Below, piece by piece: positions 48,974-58,172 of a stretch of 64,000 nucleotides of DNA. Under the pieces are notes generated by a model. That model was given only the letters and a program-made list of their open reading frames with translations. It made no database searches and was not told the DNA's origin. Source of the stretch: Methylophaga sp. OBS3. Lineage in GTDB: Bacteria; Pseudomonadota; Gammaproteobacteria; Nitrosococcales; Methylophagaceae. Every line of letters begins with the position of its first letter. Position 1 is the stretch's first letter. The position numbers were made by a program, and so were the translations under genes. Where the stretch lies: positions 62,001 to 126,000 of the forward strand of contig NZ_JAPDMU010000004.1 in assembly GCF_026319325.1 (NCBI RefSeq). Reading direction: 5' to 3'.

Positions 48974-51046
48974 GTGAAATCTCTCCCATCGTTTACTAAG
49001 CGATATGCATACAAAAATATATCCTTAGCCATTTTTGCCGCCATTGTTGCCTCACCGGCGCTGGCAGCAGAAGAAGAGTCTGTATACGAACTAGGCAGTT
49101 TGGTTGTTAACCAGCAACCTGAAGCAGGTACCCAATATCAAATTGATCAACAAGATCTTGAGTTGATGGGAGCAAGAAGTTTAGAAGATGCTTTACGTTT
49201 ACTGCCAAGTACCAATGTTCGTTATGGTGGTGATGGTACGCCTCGCATGGACATTCGCGGCCTTCGCACACGACAAATCAAATTGCTGTTGAATGGTATT
49301 CCATTTAACTCGACATCTGATGGTCAGTTTGATCCAAGCCTGATTCCAGCTTTTGCAATTGGTCGAATTGATACCCACATCGGCGGCTCATCAGTGCTAT
49401 ATGGTGATGGTGGTATGGCGGGTGTCATTGATATCAAAACCCGTGGGGTTACGGATGGTTTTCAAGCGGCATCAAAACTAGAACGCGGCAGTGATGATTT
49501 TTGGTTAGCCAATGGTCAGGTCGGTTATGGTGATGCCGATCAAGACTTCTTCTTTGGCTATGGTGTGCGAGATCGTGATGCTTTTGCGGTATCCAACAAT
49601 TTCAATACTGATCTCGCTTCAACTGCTGATAATTTCCAAGATAATCAAGAACGTAATAATAGCGATAATCGTCGTGAAAACTTGGTGATGTCTTACCATC
49701 GAGATCTCACAAGTCGTTTGACCGTCGGAATGTTTGCCAGTTACCTAGAAGGTGAATACGGTAAACCTTCTATAACTTATGATGATAATTTTGCACAGCG
49801 AGCAAGATATGATCGTGTTGAGTCTCAGAGAGGTTATTCGCTGCAGGTCGGTGCTGATTACGATTTTACAGATAATTGGACTGGTCGATTATGGTTCTTT
49901 GATAACCATATGCAAGAGCGAAGTGCAAGATACGACGACAACTCATTTGCCAGTATCACATCTAATGGAAGTTATTTGAGTAATGAAGAAACGCAAAGCC
50001 AAGGTGTTCATGCCCAATTGATTGGTCAACTGCCAACCACTGGCAGCCAAGTGGCATTTAGTGTTGATCACCGTAATGCAGACTATGATGAAAATGGTCT
50101 GGACTGCACAATCGCTTCCGGCGGTGGCGGTGGCGGTGGCGGTGGCGGTGGCGGTGGCGGTGGCGGTGGCGGAAACCAGCCATGTCCAGTAACACCTTAT
50201 ACGCCAACGAGTACCGATGAGGATATTAGTGTTCGTTCATATGCGGTGGAATTAACACAAAGCCTTCCTTATGACATGACTGCTGTAGTGGGTATTGGAC
50301 GCCATGAATTAGACTTGTCAGGTGCGAGTGATGAAACGGCTTACAGTACGCAGTTTTCACTGAGCAAACCGTTGACTGAAGTCACTTCAGTTTATGGGAC
50401 ATTTGCGCGTAAGGCTGAGGCACCAACTCTGAGAGATCTTTATGACCCTCGTCGCGGCAATATTGAACTTGGTTTTCAACGTGCTAAACATTATGAATTA
50501 GGTATGCGTAACCAATGGCAACGTGGTTTGCTGAATATTGCGTTGTGGCAAACATATGCTGATGACTTTATTCAGCGAGATAGCGATACAAACCTATATC
50601 AAAATCGTGAAGCATTACGCTTTAAAGGTATTGATATTGATGGTGCTTATCAAGTGAACCAAAAATTCACTTTGCGAGCGGCATTGGGTTTTATGGATAG
50701 TGAAGATAAATCAACAGATGCTTTAACTAACCAATTACAGTACCGCCCAACGCACAAAGCTAGTTTGCAAGCGATTTATCAACTCACACCTCAGTGGCAG
50801 TTATCTGGTGATGTTGTCAGGATCGGGACGCAGAACTATTTCTATGAAGACAATAATAACGTTGTTTACCGTGAAAAATTGGATAGCTTTGAGCTAGTTA
50901 ATGCTCGTATCAAATATATGTTTGCTGGTGGTAATGCAGACGTTTATGCTGGTGTCGAAAACTTATTCGATAAGGATTACGAAACCAGTTATGGCTATCC
51001 TCAACCTGGCAGGTTCCTCTATACCGGCGTTAACTTACGCTACTAA
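48974..51046 (+). CDS. TonB-dependent outer-membrane receptor
   Basis: This 690-residue precursor starts at a GTG with a signal peptide ending ALAAEEE. The plug domain has ELMGARSLEDALRLLPSTNV, then RMDIRGLRTRQIKLLLNGIP and SSVLYGDGGMAGVIDIKTR. The beta-barrel ends in GRFLYTGVNLRY with a terminal aromatic. A run of 18 Gly (residues 383-400) lies between Cys378 and Cys404 in a probable extracellular loop. The substrate is unknown. Neighbouring ModE-like and TupA-like genes suggest molybdate or tungstate, perhaps as a chelate. It lies 15 bp ahead of the TupA-like gene. Confidence 0.9.
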   Translation: MKSLPSFTKRYAYKNISLAIFAAIVASPALAAEEESVYELGSLVVNQQPEAGTQYQIDQQDLELMGARSLEDALRLLPSTNVRYGGDGTPRMDIRGLRTRQIKLLLNGIPFNSTSDGQFDPSLIPAFAIGRIDTHIGGSSVLYGDGGMAGVIDIKTRGVTDGFQAASKLERGSDDFWLANGQVGYGDADQDFFFGYGVRDRDAFAVSNNFNTDLASTADNFQDNQERNNSDNRRENLVMSYHRDLTSRLTVGMFASYLEGEYGKPSITYDDNFAQRARYDRVESQRGYSLQVGADYDFTDNWTGRLWFFDNHMQERSARYDDNSFASITSNGSYLSNEETQSQGVHAQLIGQLPTTGSQVAFSVDHRNADYDENGLDCTIASGGGGGGGGGGGGGGGGGGNQPCPVTPYTPTSTDEDISVRSYAVELTQSLPYDMTAVVGIGRHELDLSGASDETAYSTQFSLSKPLTEVTSVYGTFARKAEAPTLRDLYDPRRGNIELGFQRAKHYELGMRNQWQRGLLNIALWQTYADDFIQRDSDTNLYQNREALRFKGIDIDGAYQVNQKFTLRAALGFMDSEDKSTDALTNQLQYRPTHKASLQAIYQLTPQWQLSGDVVRIGTQNYFYEDNNNVVYREKLDSFELVNARIKYMFAGGNADVYAGVENLFDKDYETSYGYPQPGRFLYTGVNLRY
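50120..50173 (+). repeat. GGCGGT hexanucleotide tract encoding polyglycine
   Basis: Eight and a half tandem copies of GGCGGT (50120-50170) and a final GGA encode 18 Gly in frame. Loss or gain of a unit changes length by two Gly and never shifts the frame, so it tunes loop length rather than switching the gene off. Confidence 0.95.
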
Positions 51047-51061
51047 TAGGCAAAAAAGCTA

Positions 51062-51901
51062 ATGCGTTCATCACTGAGCGCATTAGCTCGCTTAACCATT
51101 GTAAGTCTTGTTCTTTGGACTACCGCTTGTAGTCATTCCCCTCAGTTTCAAACTTCTAATACTATTCGACTTGCGGTCGTAAATACGCCACAAGATAGTG
51201 GTTTGATTGACTATCTGTTGGCTGACTTTACTACTGAGACTGGCTATCAAGTGAATGTTTACAGTGGCAGTGATGTTTTTGAAAGAGCACTTGATGGCCA
51301 AGCGGATTTGGTGATTGCCCATTATGGTAAATCGGGCATGCAAGAGTTTGTGCAGAGCGGTTTTGGAAGTTGGCCTAAAATGGTCTTTGCTAACCAAGTG
51401 GTTTTAATTGGCCCGATTTCTGACCCGGCAAATGTTGCAGAGGCTGATTCTCTCGAGCAAGCTCTGACGGCTATTCAGACATCACATAACAAGCTGTTAG
51501 CCAATAATAATCATGGGGTTGAGGCATTGACCAATACGATTATGGCAATGCTGAATACGACGGCAACCGCGGAATGGTTTATTGATGACGGCGTAAGTAA
51601 TAGTGAGGCCATCGAGGCTGCTGAGAAGCATCAAGCGTATGTCATTTGGGGGGCAGTGCCATTTCTGAAATATCAAGAAACACACGCTTCTGCGATGCGA
51701 ATCATTTACACCGATGATGCGGTTTTACAACGTATTATGGCAATTACTAGAGTGCTGGATGATAAACGGCCAATTAATCGTGCAGGGGCGCAAGCGCTAG
51801 AAGCTTACTTGTTACGCGATGATATTCAGGCAAAAGTATTGGCATATCGAATGGCTGATATTGATAGCCCTCTTTGGTGGCCTGCAGCGAGACATAATTA
51901 A
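51062..51901 (+). CDS. TupA-like periplasmic oxyanion-binding lipoprotein
   Basis: This 279-residue precursor has a lipobox (LWTTACSHS). The fold is a type II periplasmic binding protein of the TupA class: TPQDSGLIDYLLADFTTETGYQVNVYSGSDVFERALDGQADLVIAHYGKS, then VFANQVVLIGPISDPANV. TupA binds tungstate with high selectivity over molybdate. The TTTSTQDSGLLD start of TupA is here VVNTPQDSGLIDY, so the first ligand Thr/Ser residues differ. No tupB or tupC follows. It is the last gene before a strong hairpin. Confidence 0.78.
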   Translation: MRSSLSALARLTIVSLVLWTTACSHSPQFQTSNTIRLAVVNTPQDSGLIDYLLADFTTETGYQVNVYSGSDVFERALDGQADLVIAHYGKSGMQEFVQSGFGSWPKMVFANQVVLIGPISDPANVAEADSLEQALTAIQTSHNKLLANNNHGVEALTNTIMAMLNTTATAEWFIDDGVSNSEAIEAAEKHQAYVIWGAVPFLKYQETHASAMRIIYTDDAVLQRIMAITRVLDDKRPINRAGAQALEAYLLRDDIQAKVLAYRMADIDSPLWWPAARHN

Positions 51902-51930
51902 TACTGACCTACTTTCGTAGGTCAGTATCT
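51901..51930. terminator. Terminator hairpin between the TupA-like gene and glgP
   Basis: ATACTGACCTAC (51901-51912) and GTAGGTCAGTAT (51917-51928) make a perfect 12-bp stem with a TTTC loop. Convergent genes flank it, so it may act on both strands, though T-runs are short. Confidence 0.75.
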
Positions 51931-51937
51931 TTGGCTA

Positions 51938-54445
51938 TTAGAAATCTTTAGGCTGAATTTTTTCTAGTTTCCAAATGTCATCGTTGTACTCATCCATAGT
52001 GCGATCGGTTGAGAACTTGCCACTCGCCGCCGAGTTAATAATGCTCATTTTGATCCAACGTGTTTGGTCCTGATATACCAAACCCGCTTGATGTTGCGCA
52101 TCAACATAACTACGGAAGTCAGCCACTGTCATCCATGGATCATGAGAGCTGGTAAAGGCATTAATCACGTTATCAAAACAACCCGGTTCAAATTGATTGA
52201 AATGACCGCCACGTAACAATTCCATGACCCGTTTTAGATCAGGGTCACTATTGATAATGGCTTGTGGGTTATAGTGCTGACGCATGGCATCCACTTCTTC
52301 TTCTGAGAGGCCAAACAAGAAGAAGTTTTCATCACCAGCTTCTTCTCGGATCTCAATGTTCGCACCATCTAAAGTACCGATGGTCATGGCGCCATTCATC
52401 ATGAATTTCATATTGCCGGTACCTGAAGCTTCTTTACCGGCAGTTGAGATTTGTTCAGAAAGATCAGCAGCAGGACAAATAACTTCCATTGCTGAAACCT
52501 GATAGTTCGGTAAGAAAACGACTTTTAACCAGTCACCGACTTCAGGATCATTATTCACCACGTTGGCAACGTTATTAATCAGCTTGATGATTTGTTTGGC
52601 CATGGCATAGCCGGGTGCAGCCTTACCACCAAACAAAACACAACGTTTCGCAATACCCTCGGTATCACCACGTTTAATACGATCATACAAATGAATCACG
52701 TGAAGTACGTTCAGCAACTGACGTTTGTATTCGTGAATACGTTTCACTTGAATATCAAACATAGCGTCTGGGTTAAACGTTACGCCACAACTTTGCTGAA
52801 CTAACTCAGCCAATTTTTGTTTGTTTTGGCGTTTTGCATCATGCCATTTCGTTTGAAAGGCTTTGTCGTCGGCAAATGCAGCAAGCTTTTTCAATTGTGA
52901 TAAATCGGTGATCCAAGCTTCGCCGATTTTGTCGGTGATTAACTCACTCAGAGCTGGGTTACACCATGCCATCCAACGACGTTGGGTAACACCGTTGGTT
53001 TTGTTATTAAATTTTGTCGGCCACAGGGCATAAAAGTCTTTGAACAAGCCTTTTTTCAGTAACTCTGAATGCAGTGCAGCAACACCGTTAACTGAAAAAC
53101 TGCCGACAATTGCAAGGTGAGCCATACGCACTTGCTGTTGAGAGCCTTCTTCAATGATCGAAAGGCGAGATAAGCGTTCACGATCACCTGGCCAATGATT
53201 TGCGACTTCGCGTAAGAAGCGGGCATTGATTTCGTAGATGATCTCAAGAATGCGGGGCAGCAAACGACCAAATAAATTAACTGGCCAGCGCTCAAGTGCT
53301 TCAGGCAATAACGTGTGATTGGTATAAGCCATGGTGTTGCTGGTGATATCCCATGCGGCATCCCAGCTTAAGCCATGTTCATCAATCAACAGACGCATTA
53401 ACTCAGCAACTGCAACCGTTGGGTGCGTATCGTTTAACTGGAAGCAGTTCTTTTCAGCAAAATGGGTAAAGTCATCGCCATTGATCATCACCCAATGTTC
53501 AAGAATATCTTGCAAGCTTGCTGAGGCGAGGAAGTACTGCTGCCGTAAACGCAGCTCTTTACCATTTTCGCTTGCATCATTTGGGTACAACACCATGCTG
53601 ATGTTTTCTGCTTCATTTTTAGCAGCAACCGCATCGGTATAAGAACCTGCATTAAAGTCTTCGAGATTAAACTCGTCTGTTGCAGCCGCTTTCCAGAGAC
53701 GTAATTTGTTGACAGTACCGTTCTTATAACCTGGAACCGGTAGGTCATAAGGTACGGCCAGAACATCGTTGGTATTAACCCACTGGACTTCCATCCAACC
53801 ACTGGCATTTCGATGAAATTCGGTGTGGCCACCAAATTTGATGCGTTGTGTGTATTCTGGACGTTCTAATTCCCAAGGGTTTCCGTCACGAAGCCAGTGA
53901 TCAGGCATTTCTTGCTGATAACCGTTTTCGATACGTTGTTGGAACATGCCGTATTCGTAGCGTAATCCATAACCGGTGACCGGTAATTGCAATGTTGCAC
54001 AGCTATCAATAAAGCAGGCAGCCAAACGACCCAGACCACCGTTACCTAAACCAGCATCGTGTTCCATTTCAGCCAGTTCTTCAAAGTCTAGGCCTAGCTC
54101 AACTAAGGCTTTTTTGAGCGTGTCTTCCACCCCCAAATTTAATGCAGCATTACCTAAAGCCCGACCCATCAGAAATTCCATGGAAAGGTAATAGGCTTGT
54201 TTACATTGTGATTGTGAATAGGTGTGTTTGGTTTGTTTCATCCGCTCAAATAGACGATCTCTGAGCGTTAATGCTAAAGCGGAGTAGAGGTAATGGCCGG
54301 ATGCACAGCCTTTTTCCTGCGCTAAGTGTGTGCCGTAATACCGTTTGATATCTTCAGCTAAGGCTTTGATATCCATGTCGAGAGCGGGTGTGTCGTACAA
54401 AGTTGCAGCCGGTGATGCGGTACATAAGTAACGTGGAGTCGTCAT
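51938..54445 (-). CDS. glgP: Glycogen/starch phosphorylase
   Basis: GlgP is a PLP-dependent enzyme releasing glucose-1-phosphate from alpha-1,4-glucan. The protein has 835 residues. Early motifs are YYLSMEFLMGRALGNAALNLG and DAGLGNGGLGRLAACF, then GYGLRYEYGMFQQ. The PLP-Lys region is EASGTGNMKFMMNGAMTIGTLDGANIEI. It is full length and alone here, with no other glycogen genes beside it. Confidence 0.97.
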   Translation of the reverse strand: MTTPRYLCTASPAATLYDTPALDMDIKALAEDIKRYYGTHLAQEKGCASGHYLYSALALTLRDRLFERMKQTKHTYSQSQCKQAYYLSMEFLMGRALGNAALNLGVEDTLKKALVELGLDFEELAEMEHDAGLGNGGLGRLAACFIDSCATLQLPVTGYGLRYEYGMFQQRIENGYQQEMPDHWLRDGNPWELERPEYTQRIKFGGHTEFHRNASGWMEVQWVNTNDVLAVPYDLPVPGYKNGTVNKLRLWKAAATDEFNLEDFNAGSYTDAVAAKNEAENISMVLYPNDASENGKELRLRQQYFLASASLQDILEHWVMINGDDFTHFAEKNCFQLNDTHPTVAVAELMRLLIDEHGLSWDAAWDITSNTMAYTNHTLLPEALERWPVNLFGRLLPRILEIIYEINARFLREVANHWPGDRERLSRLSIIEEGSQQQVRMAHLAIVGSFSVNGVAALHSELLKKGLFKDFYALWPTKFNNKTNGVTQRRWMAWCNPALSELITDKIGEAWITDLSQLKKLAAFADDKAFQTKWHDAKRQNKQKLAELVQQSCGVTFNPDAMFDIQVKRIHEYKRQLLNVLHVIHLYDRIKRGDTEGIAKRCVLFGGKAAPGYAMAKQIIKLINNVANVVNNDPEVGDWLKVVFLPNYQVSAMEVICPAADLSEQISTAGKEASGTGNMKFMMNGAMTIGTLDGANIEIREEAGDENFFLFGLSEEEVDAMRQHYNPQAIINSDPDLKRVMELLRGGHFNQFEPGCFDNVINAFTSSHDPWMTVADFRSYVDAQHQAGLVYQDQTRWIKMSIINSAASGKFSTDRTMDEYNDDIWKLEKIQPKDF

Positions 54446-54488
54446 AACGTATCCTTAAAGTGGCGTTTTAGAGGATGTTCAGGGTTGT

Positions 54489-54514
54489 CATGACGGGCTG
54501 ATTAAGCCGTCATG
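54489..54514. repeat. Inverted repeat upstream of glgP
   Basis: CATGACGG(G)CT and AGCCGTCATG pair with one bulged base around GATTA, about 44 bp before the glgP start. It might be an operator or leader hairpin. The rest of the 54446-54733 gap shows nothing recognisable. Confidence 0.4.
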
Positions 54515-54733
54515 CTTTGGCTTCGTTACCAGAGGCTGACTTTTTACGTCAGAAATCATTGTTTTCGATTATAGCACTCTGATTGCCGATAAATTCAGTC
54601 TTACGGGCATCATTATTGGCGCTATCAGTGCACGTCAAGGACATGCGACTTAACAATGATTTTGAGCTATTTATCCCTCTGAAATTTAATACCTTTTCAG
54701 AAGTGTGAAATAGCGCCGGTTTATCTAAAATCG

Positions 54734-55360
54734 TTATTCTTGCGCAATGACTGCCGACGGTGTATTTACGGCAAACCAATCATCCAACTTCGCAATGGCT
54801 TCATCGCGTCCATTCTTATTCAAAGATGAAAACAGTTGGGCTGTTGCATGACTGCCAACTTTACGAAGCGTATTTCGAACTTGCTGTAAGGTACTACCTG
54901 CGGCACCTTTGCTGAGCTTATCGGACTTAGTAAGCAAGATATGTACACTTAACTCTGCTTGTTTTGCCCACTCGAGCATCTGCAAATCAAATTCTTTTAA
55001 TGGATGACGGCAGTCCATCATCAACATTAATCCTTGAAGACTTTGTCGAGTTTCAAGATATTTGCTCAACGTTTCTTGCCAACGTAACTTCATTTTCTCA
55101 GGGACTTTTGCATAACCATAGCCGGGAAGATCGACTAAGGCGCGAGTGTCATCCAATGTGAAGAAATTTATCATTTGGGTTCGGCCTGGTGTTTTACTGG
55201 TGCGAGCCAAACCACTGATTTGCGTTATCGTATTGATAGCACTAGATTTACCAGCATTTGATCGACCAGCAAAAGCGACCTCGATTCCAGAATCAGGAGG
55301 CAATTGTGATAATTGGGTGGCGCTACCAGTATATTGGGCGCGGCGGTACAGCTCAGACAT
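54734..55360 (-). CDS. engB: Ribosome biogenesis GTPase EngB (YihA/YsxC)
   Basis: EngB is a small essential GTPase involved in large-subunit assembly. The protein has 208 residues. G1 is [16 protein letters not shown]3 is [10 protein letters not shown], and G4 is LLTKSDKL; the expected KxPGRTQ segment is [12 protein letters not shown]. The ATG at 55360 follows AAAGG. The gene is divergent from cytochrome c4 with an 86-bp gap. Confidence 0.95.
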   Translation of the reverse strand: MSELYRRAQYTGSATQLSQLPPDSGIEVAFAGRSNAGKSSAINTITQISGLARTSKTPGRTQMINFFTLDDTRALVDLPGYGYAKVPEKMKLRWQETLSKYLETRQSLQGLMLMMDCRHPLKEFDLQMLEWAKQAELSVHILLTKSDKLSKGAAGSTLQQVRNTLRKVGSHATAQLFSSLNKNGRDEAIAKLDDWFAVNTPSAVIAQE

Positions 55361-55446
55361 GGAACCTTTCCAGGTGCAAAAATATCTCAATAAGCGTACC
55401 ATATCGCGAGTTTAAGTATCTAAAAGTAAGCATCTTAGGAATCACC

Positions 55447-56055
55447 ATGAAAAATGTTTTTTTGGCAGTGGTTGCAGCCTATACGTTGAGTAGTACAGCG
55501 ATGGTCGCCGCTGCTGGTGACGTGTCTGCGGGAAAAGAAAAAGCGGCGGTTTGTGCTGCATGTCATGCTGCTGACGGTAATAGCCCTGCGGCAGATTTTC
55601 CAAAACTAGCGGGTCAACATGCTGGTTATATTGCGAAACAATTAGCCGACTTCAAAAGTGGTAAACGTGAAAATGCCATTATGTATCCAATTGCTCAAGA
55701 GTTGAGTGAACAGGATATGTTGGACTTAGCTGCTTATTTTTCATCACAAGAAATTGCTGCGGGTGCCGTAGCTGAAGAGTTAGTTGAAGCAGGTCGTCAA
55801 CTATATCGCGGTGGTAATGCTGAGACCGGTGTACCAGCATGTATGGCTTGCCACGGTCCAAATGGTAAAGGTATTCCTTCAGCCAATTGGCCTATGTTGT
55901 CTTCGCAATACAGCAAATATATCGCGACTCAACTACAACATTTTGCAGATGGTACACGCGCCAATGATCCTAATGGCATGATGCGTGACATCGCTCAAAA
56001 AATGACTGAAGAAGAAATCAAAGCCGTTTCAGCTTACGTTTCTGGTCTGCACTGA
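55447..56055 (+). CDS. Diheme cytochrome c4
   Basis: This 202-residue precursor has a signal peptide ending VAAAGD. Two homologous cytochrome domains follow, each with a heme site (CAACH and CMACH) and a distal Met-containing PMLSSQYSKYI or FPKLAGQHAGYI-type region. Cytochrome c4 is a periplasmic electron donor to terminal oxidases. I start at the ATG at 55447 rather than the long upstream open frame. It lies upstream of the System II cytochrome c maturation genes. Confidence 0.93.
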   Translation: MKNVFLAVVAAYTLSSTAMVAAAGDVSAGKEKAAVCAACHAADGNSPAADFPKLAGQHAGYIAKQLADFKSGKRENAIMYPIAQELSEQDMLDLAAYFSSQEIAAGAVAEELVEAGRQLYRGGNAETGVPACMACHGPNGKGIPSANWPMLSSQYSKYIATQLQHFADGTRANDPNGMMRDIAQKMTEEEIKAVSAYVSGLH

Positions 56056-56126
56056 TCTGACTTCTTAATCACTGGTTTTATTGGCCGGAAACTTACTGAT
56101 AGTTTCCGGCTCTAATCTCGCCGCAT

Positions 56127-58142
56127 ATGTCAGAAAAAGAATCCCCACGCATGCACAAGCGACTATTTCAACAGCGGTTAGTGCAATTTCTTGGTTCCAT
56201 GGAGCTGGCAATCACACTATTGCTAACTTTAGCCATTGCCTCTGTTATTGGCACCGTTCTCCAGCAAAACCAGCCTTATACCGATTACGTCATCAAATTC
56301 GGGCCATTCTGGTTTGAAGTTTTTGAAACACTTGGTTTGTACGATGTTTACAGTGCGGTTTGGTTTTTAGTTATTTTGACGTTATTAGTCATCTCAACCA
56401 GTGTCTGTGTTGTTCGTCATACCCCTGCGATGCTGCGTGAAATGTGGCAGTTACGTACGCAGGTTCAAAAAAAATCCCTACGTTTGATGCACCATCATGC
56501 TGAATGGTCTGCATCACAACCTGTCGATGCATTAACTGCCGATTACCGGAAACAACTTAAAAGCAAAGGTTTTCGAAGCCGAGTCACCGAAAAAAATGAT
56601 GCCGTATTGCTCTCTGCGATGCGAGGTGGTTGGAACCGCTTAGGTTACTTGTTTACGCATATCGCGATTGTGGTGATCTGCGTTGGTGGTTTATTAGATG
56701 GCAATCTGCCATTAAAAATCGCTGAGTGGCAAGGAAAGCTAAAAATTGAAACACGAGATTTGGCGATTCGTGATATTCCAGCCGAAAGCCGCTTACCCGT
56801 TAGTGACTTGGCATTTCGTGGCACGGTCAGTATCCCAGAAGGGCGGGGCGCTGAAGTTGCCTTTTTGCCAGTTCGTGATGGCTATCTTTTACAGGCCTTA
56901 CCATTTCGTATTGAAGTTGAAGAATTCCGTGTTGAACACTATTCAACTGGTCAACCCAAATCCTTTGAGTCAGATTTGGTCATTATCGACCCTGCATTAG
57001 ATGAACCTTTGAGACAAACTATTTCGGTTAACCACCCTTGGATCTATAAAGGCCATGCTATTTACCAAGCGAGTTTTGGTGATGGTGGTTCGAACCTGGA
57101 TGTTTCCGCTTGGCCTTTGGATACGCGCATTGGTTCCCAGCCAGTCTCGCTAGAAACCAAAGTATTTGCCAACAGTGAGCTTATCTGGGGTGATACAACA
57201 ATGCGGTTAGAAATGAGCAATTTTCGACCGTTTAATATCAACCCAGACCCGACAGAAGATGACCCGGACAATATTCGCAATTTTGGGCCAAGTATCACCT
57301 TCAAGTTACGCTCACCTACCGGTGAAGCACGTGAATATGAAAACTACATGTTGCCGGTGCCACGTGATGGTCGCGAATTTTATTTGAGTGGTGTCAGAAA
57401 CAGCCCTGCGGAAGAATTCTCTTATCTTTATATCCCTGCAGATGAGAATGGTGAGCTAGATAAGTTTGTGGCATTTAGTGCCGCCCTACGTGACCAAGAA
57501 AAAACACAACGTGCTGCTAATATGATGATGCGTGAAGCGTTATCAATCATGCCTGCAAGTGACCCTGACCTTGAAAATAGTCTGCAATCAACGCTAGAAA
57601 CATTAATCAAAATGTTTATGCGTGGCGGGTTTGATGAAGTTCGCGACTTTATTGAAAATGAGTTGCCAGAAGCTGAGCGCGACAACTTAGCGCCAGCCTA
57701 CTTAGGTATGCTAAGAGAAATGCTGGCTCGTATGTACTTTACAGAAGTTGCTCCACAAGCCGATCCTACGGATTCTGAAGAATTACAGTTCTTACAAGAT
57801 GCTGTTGATACCATTGGCACATTACCTCGCTATGGTTCACCGGTATTTTTGAAGTTAAATGATTTTGAGCATATTCAATCGACCGGGCTACAAATTGCCA
57901 AATCACCAGGTAAAAATACGGTGTATTTCGGCTGCTTATTATTAGTTATTGGTGTGTTTTTATTATTTTATGTGCCACAGCGTAGATTGTGGTTCTGGTT
58001 AGAAAACGATGGTGATGGCAGCAAGGTTCTGATGGCGGGAACCAGCAACCGTAATCCACGCGAATTTGATGACTTTTTTACCAGTCAGCATCAGATATTT
58101 GCAAACGGAAACGGGAACTCTGCTAAGCCACCAGTCAACTAA
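56127..58142 (+). CDS. resB: Cytochrome c biogenesis protein ResB (Ccs1)
   Basis: ResB is half of the System II heme-handling and ligation complex. The protein has 671 residues. Three membrane spans lie in the first 210 residues (FLGSMELAITLLLTLAIASVIGTVLQQ, then VWFLVILTLLVISTSVCVVRH, and GYLFTHIAIVVICVGGLLDG). A large periplasmic domain follows, and a last span (TVYFGCLLLVIGVFLLFYVPQRRLWFWL). It is followed by ccsB after 30 bp. Confidence 0.95.
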   Translation: MSEKESPRMHKRLFQQRLVQFLGSMELAITLLLTLAIASVIGTVLQQNQPYTDYVIKFGPFWFEVFETLGLYDVYSAVWFLVILTLLVISTSVCVVRHTPAMLREMWQLRTQVQKKSLRLMHHHAEWSASQPVDALTADYRKQLKSKGFRSRVTEKNDAVLLSAMRGGWNRLGYLFTHIAIVVICVGGLLDGNLPLKIAEWQGKLKIETRDLAIRDIPAESRLPVSDLAFRGTVSIPEGRGAEVAFLPVRDGYLLQALPFRIEVEEFRVEHYSTGQPKSFESDLVIIDPALDEPLRQTISVNHPWIYKGHAIYQASFGDGGSNLDVSAWPLDTRIGSQPVSLETKVFANSELIWGDTTMRLEMSNFRPFNINPDPTEDDPDNIRNFGPSITFKLRSPTGEAREYENYMLPVPRDGREFYLSGVRNSPAEEFSYLYIPADENGELDKFVAFSAALRDQEKTQRAANMMMREALSIMPASDPDLENSLQSTLETLIKMFMRGGFDEVRDFIENELPEAERDNLAPAYLGMLREMLARMYFTEVAPQADPTDSEELQFLQDAVDTIGTLPRYGSPVFLKLNDFEHIQSTGLQIAKSPGKNTVYFGCLLLVIGVFLLFYVPQRRLWFWLENDGDGSKVLMAGTSNRNPREFDDFFTSQHQIFANGNGNSAKPPVN

Positions 58143-58172
58143 CTTGACTGGCTGAGAGATTAAGAGAAGCTG

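Noticed and set aside
50120-50173. Hexanucleotide tract as a frame-shifting phase-variation switch
   Set aside because: Units of six bases keep the frame, so length can vary but on/off switching is not expected.
54549-54779. 76-codon open frame on the minus strand upstream of glgP
   Set aside because: It overlaps the end of engB in another frame, has no ribosome site and resembles no family.
55258-55446. Upstream in-frame extension of cytochrome c4
   Set aside because: It overlaps the 5' end of the divergent engB gene, lacks a signal peptide, and the ATG at 55447 begins a normal signal sequence.
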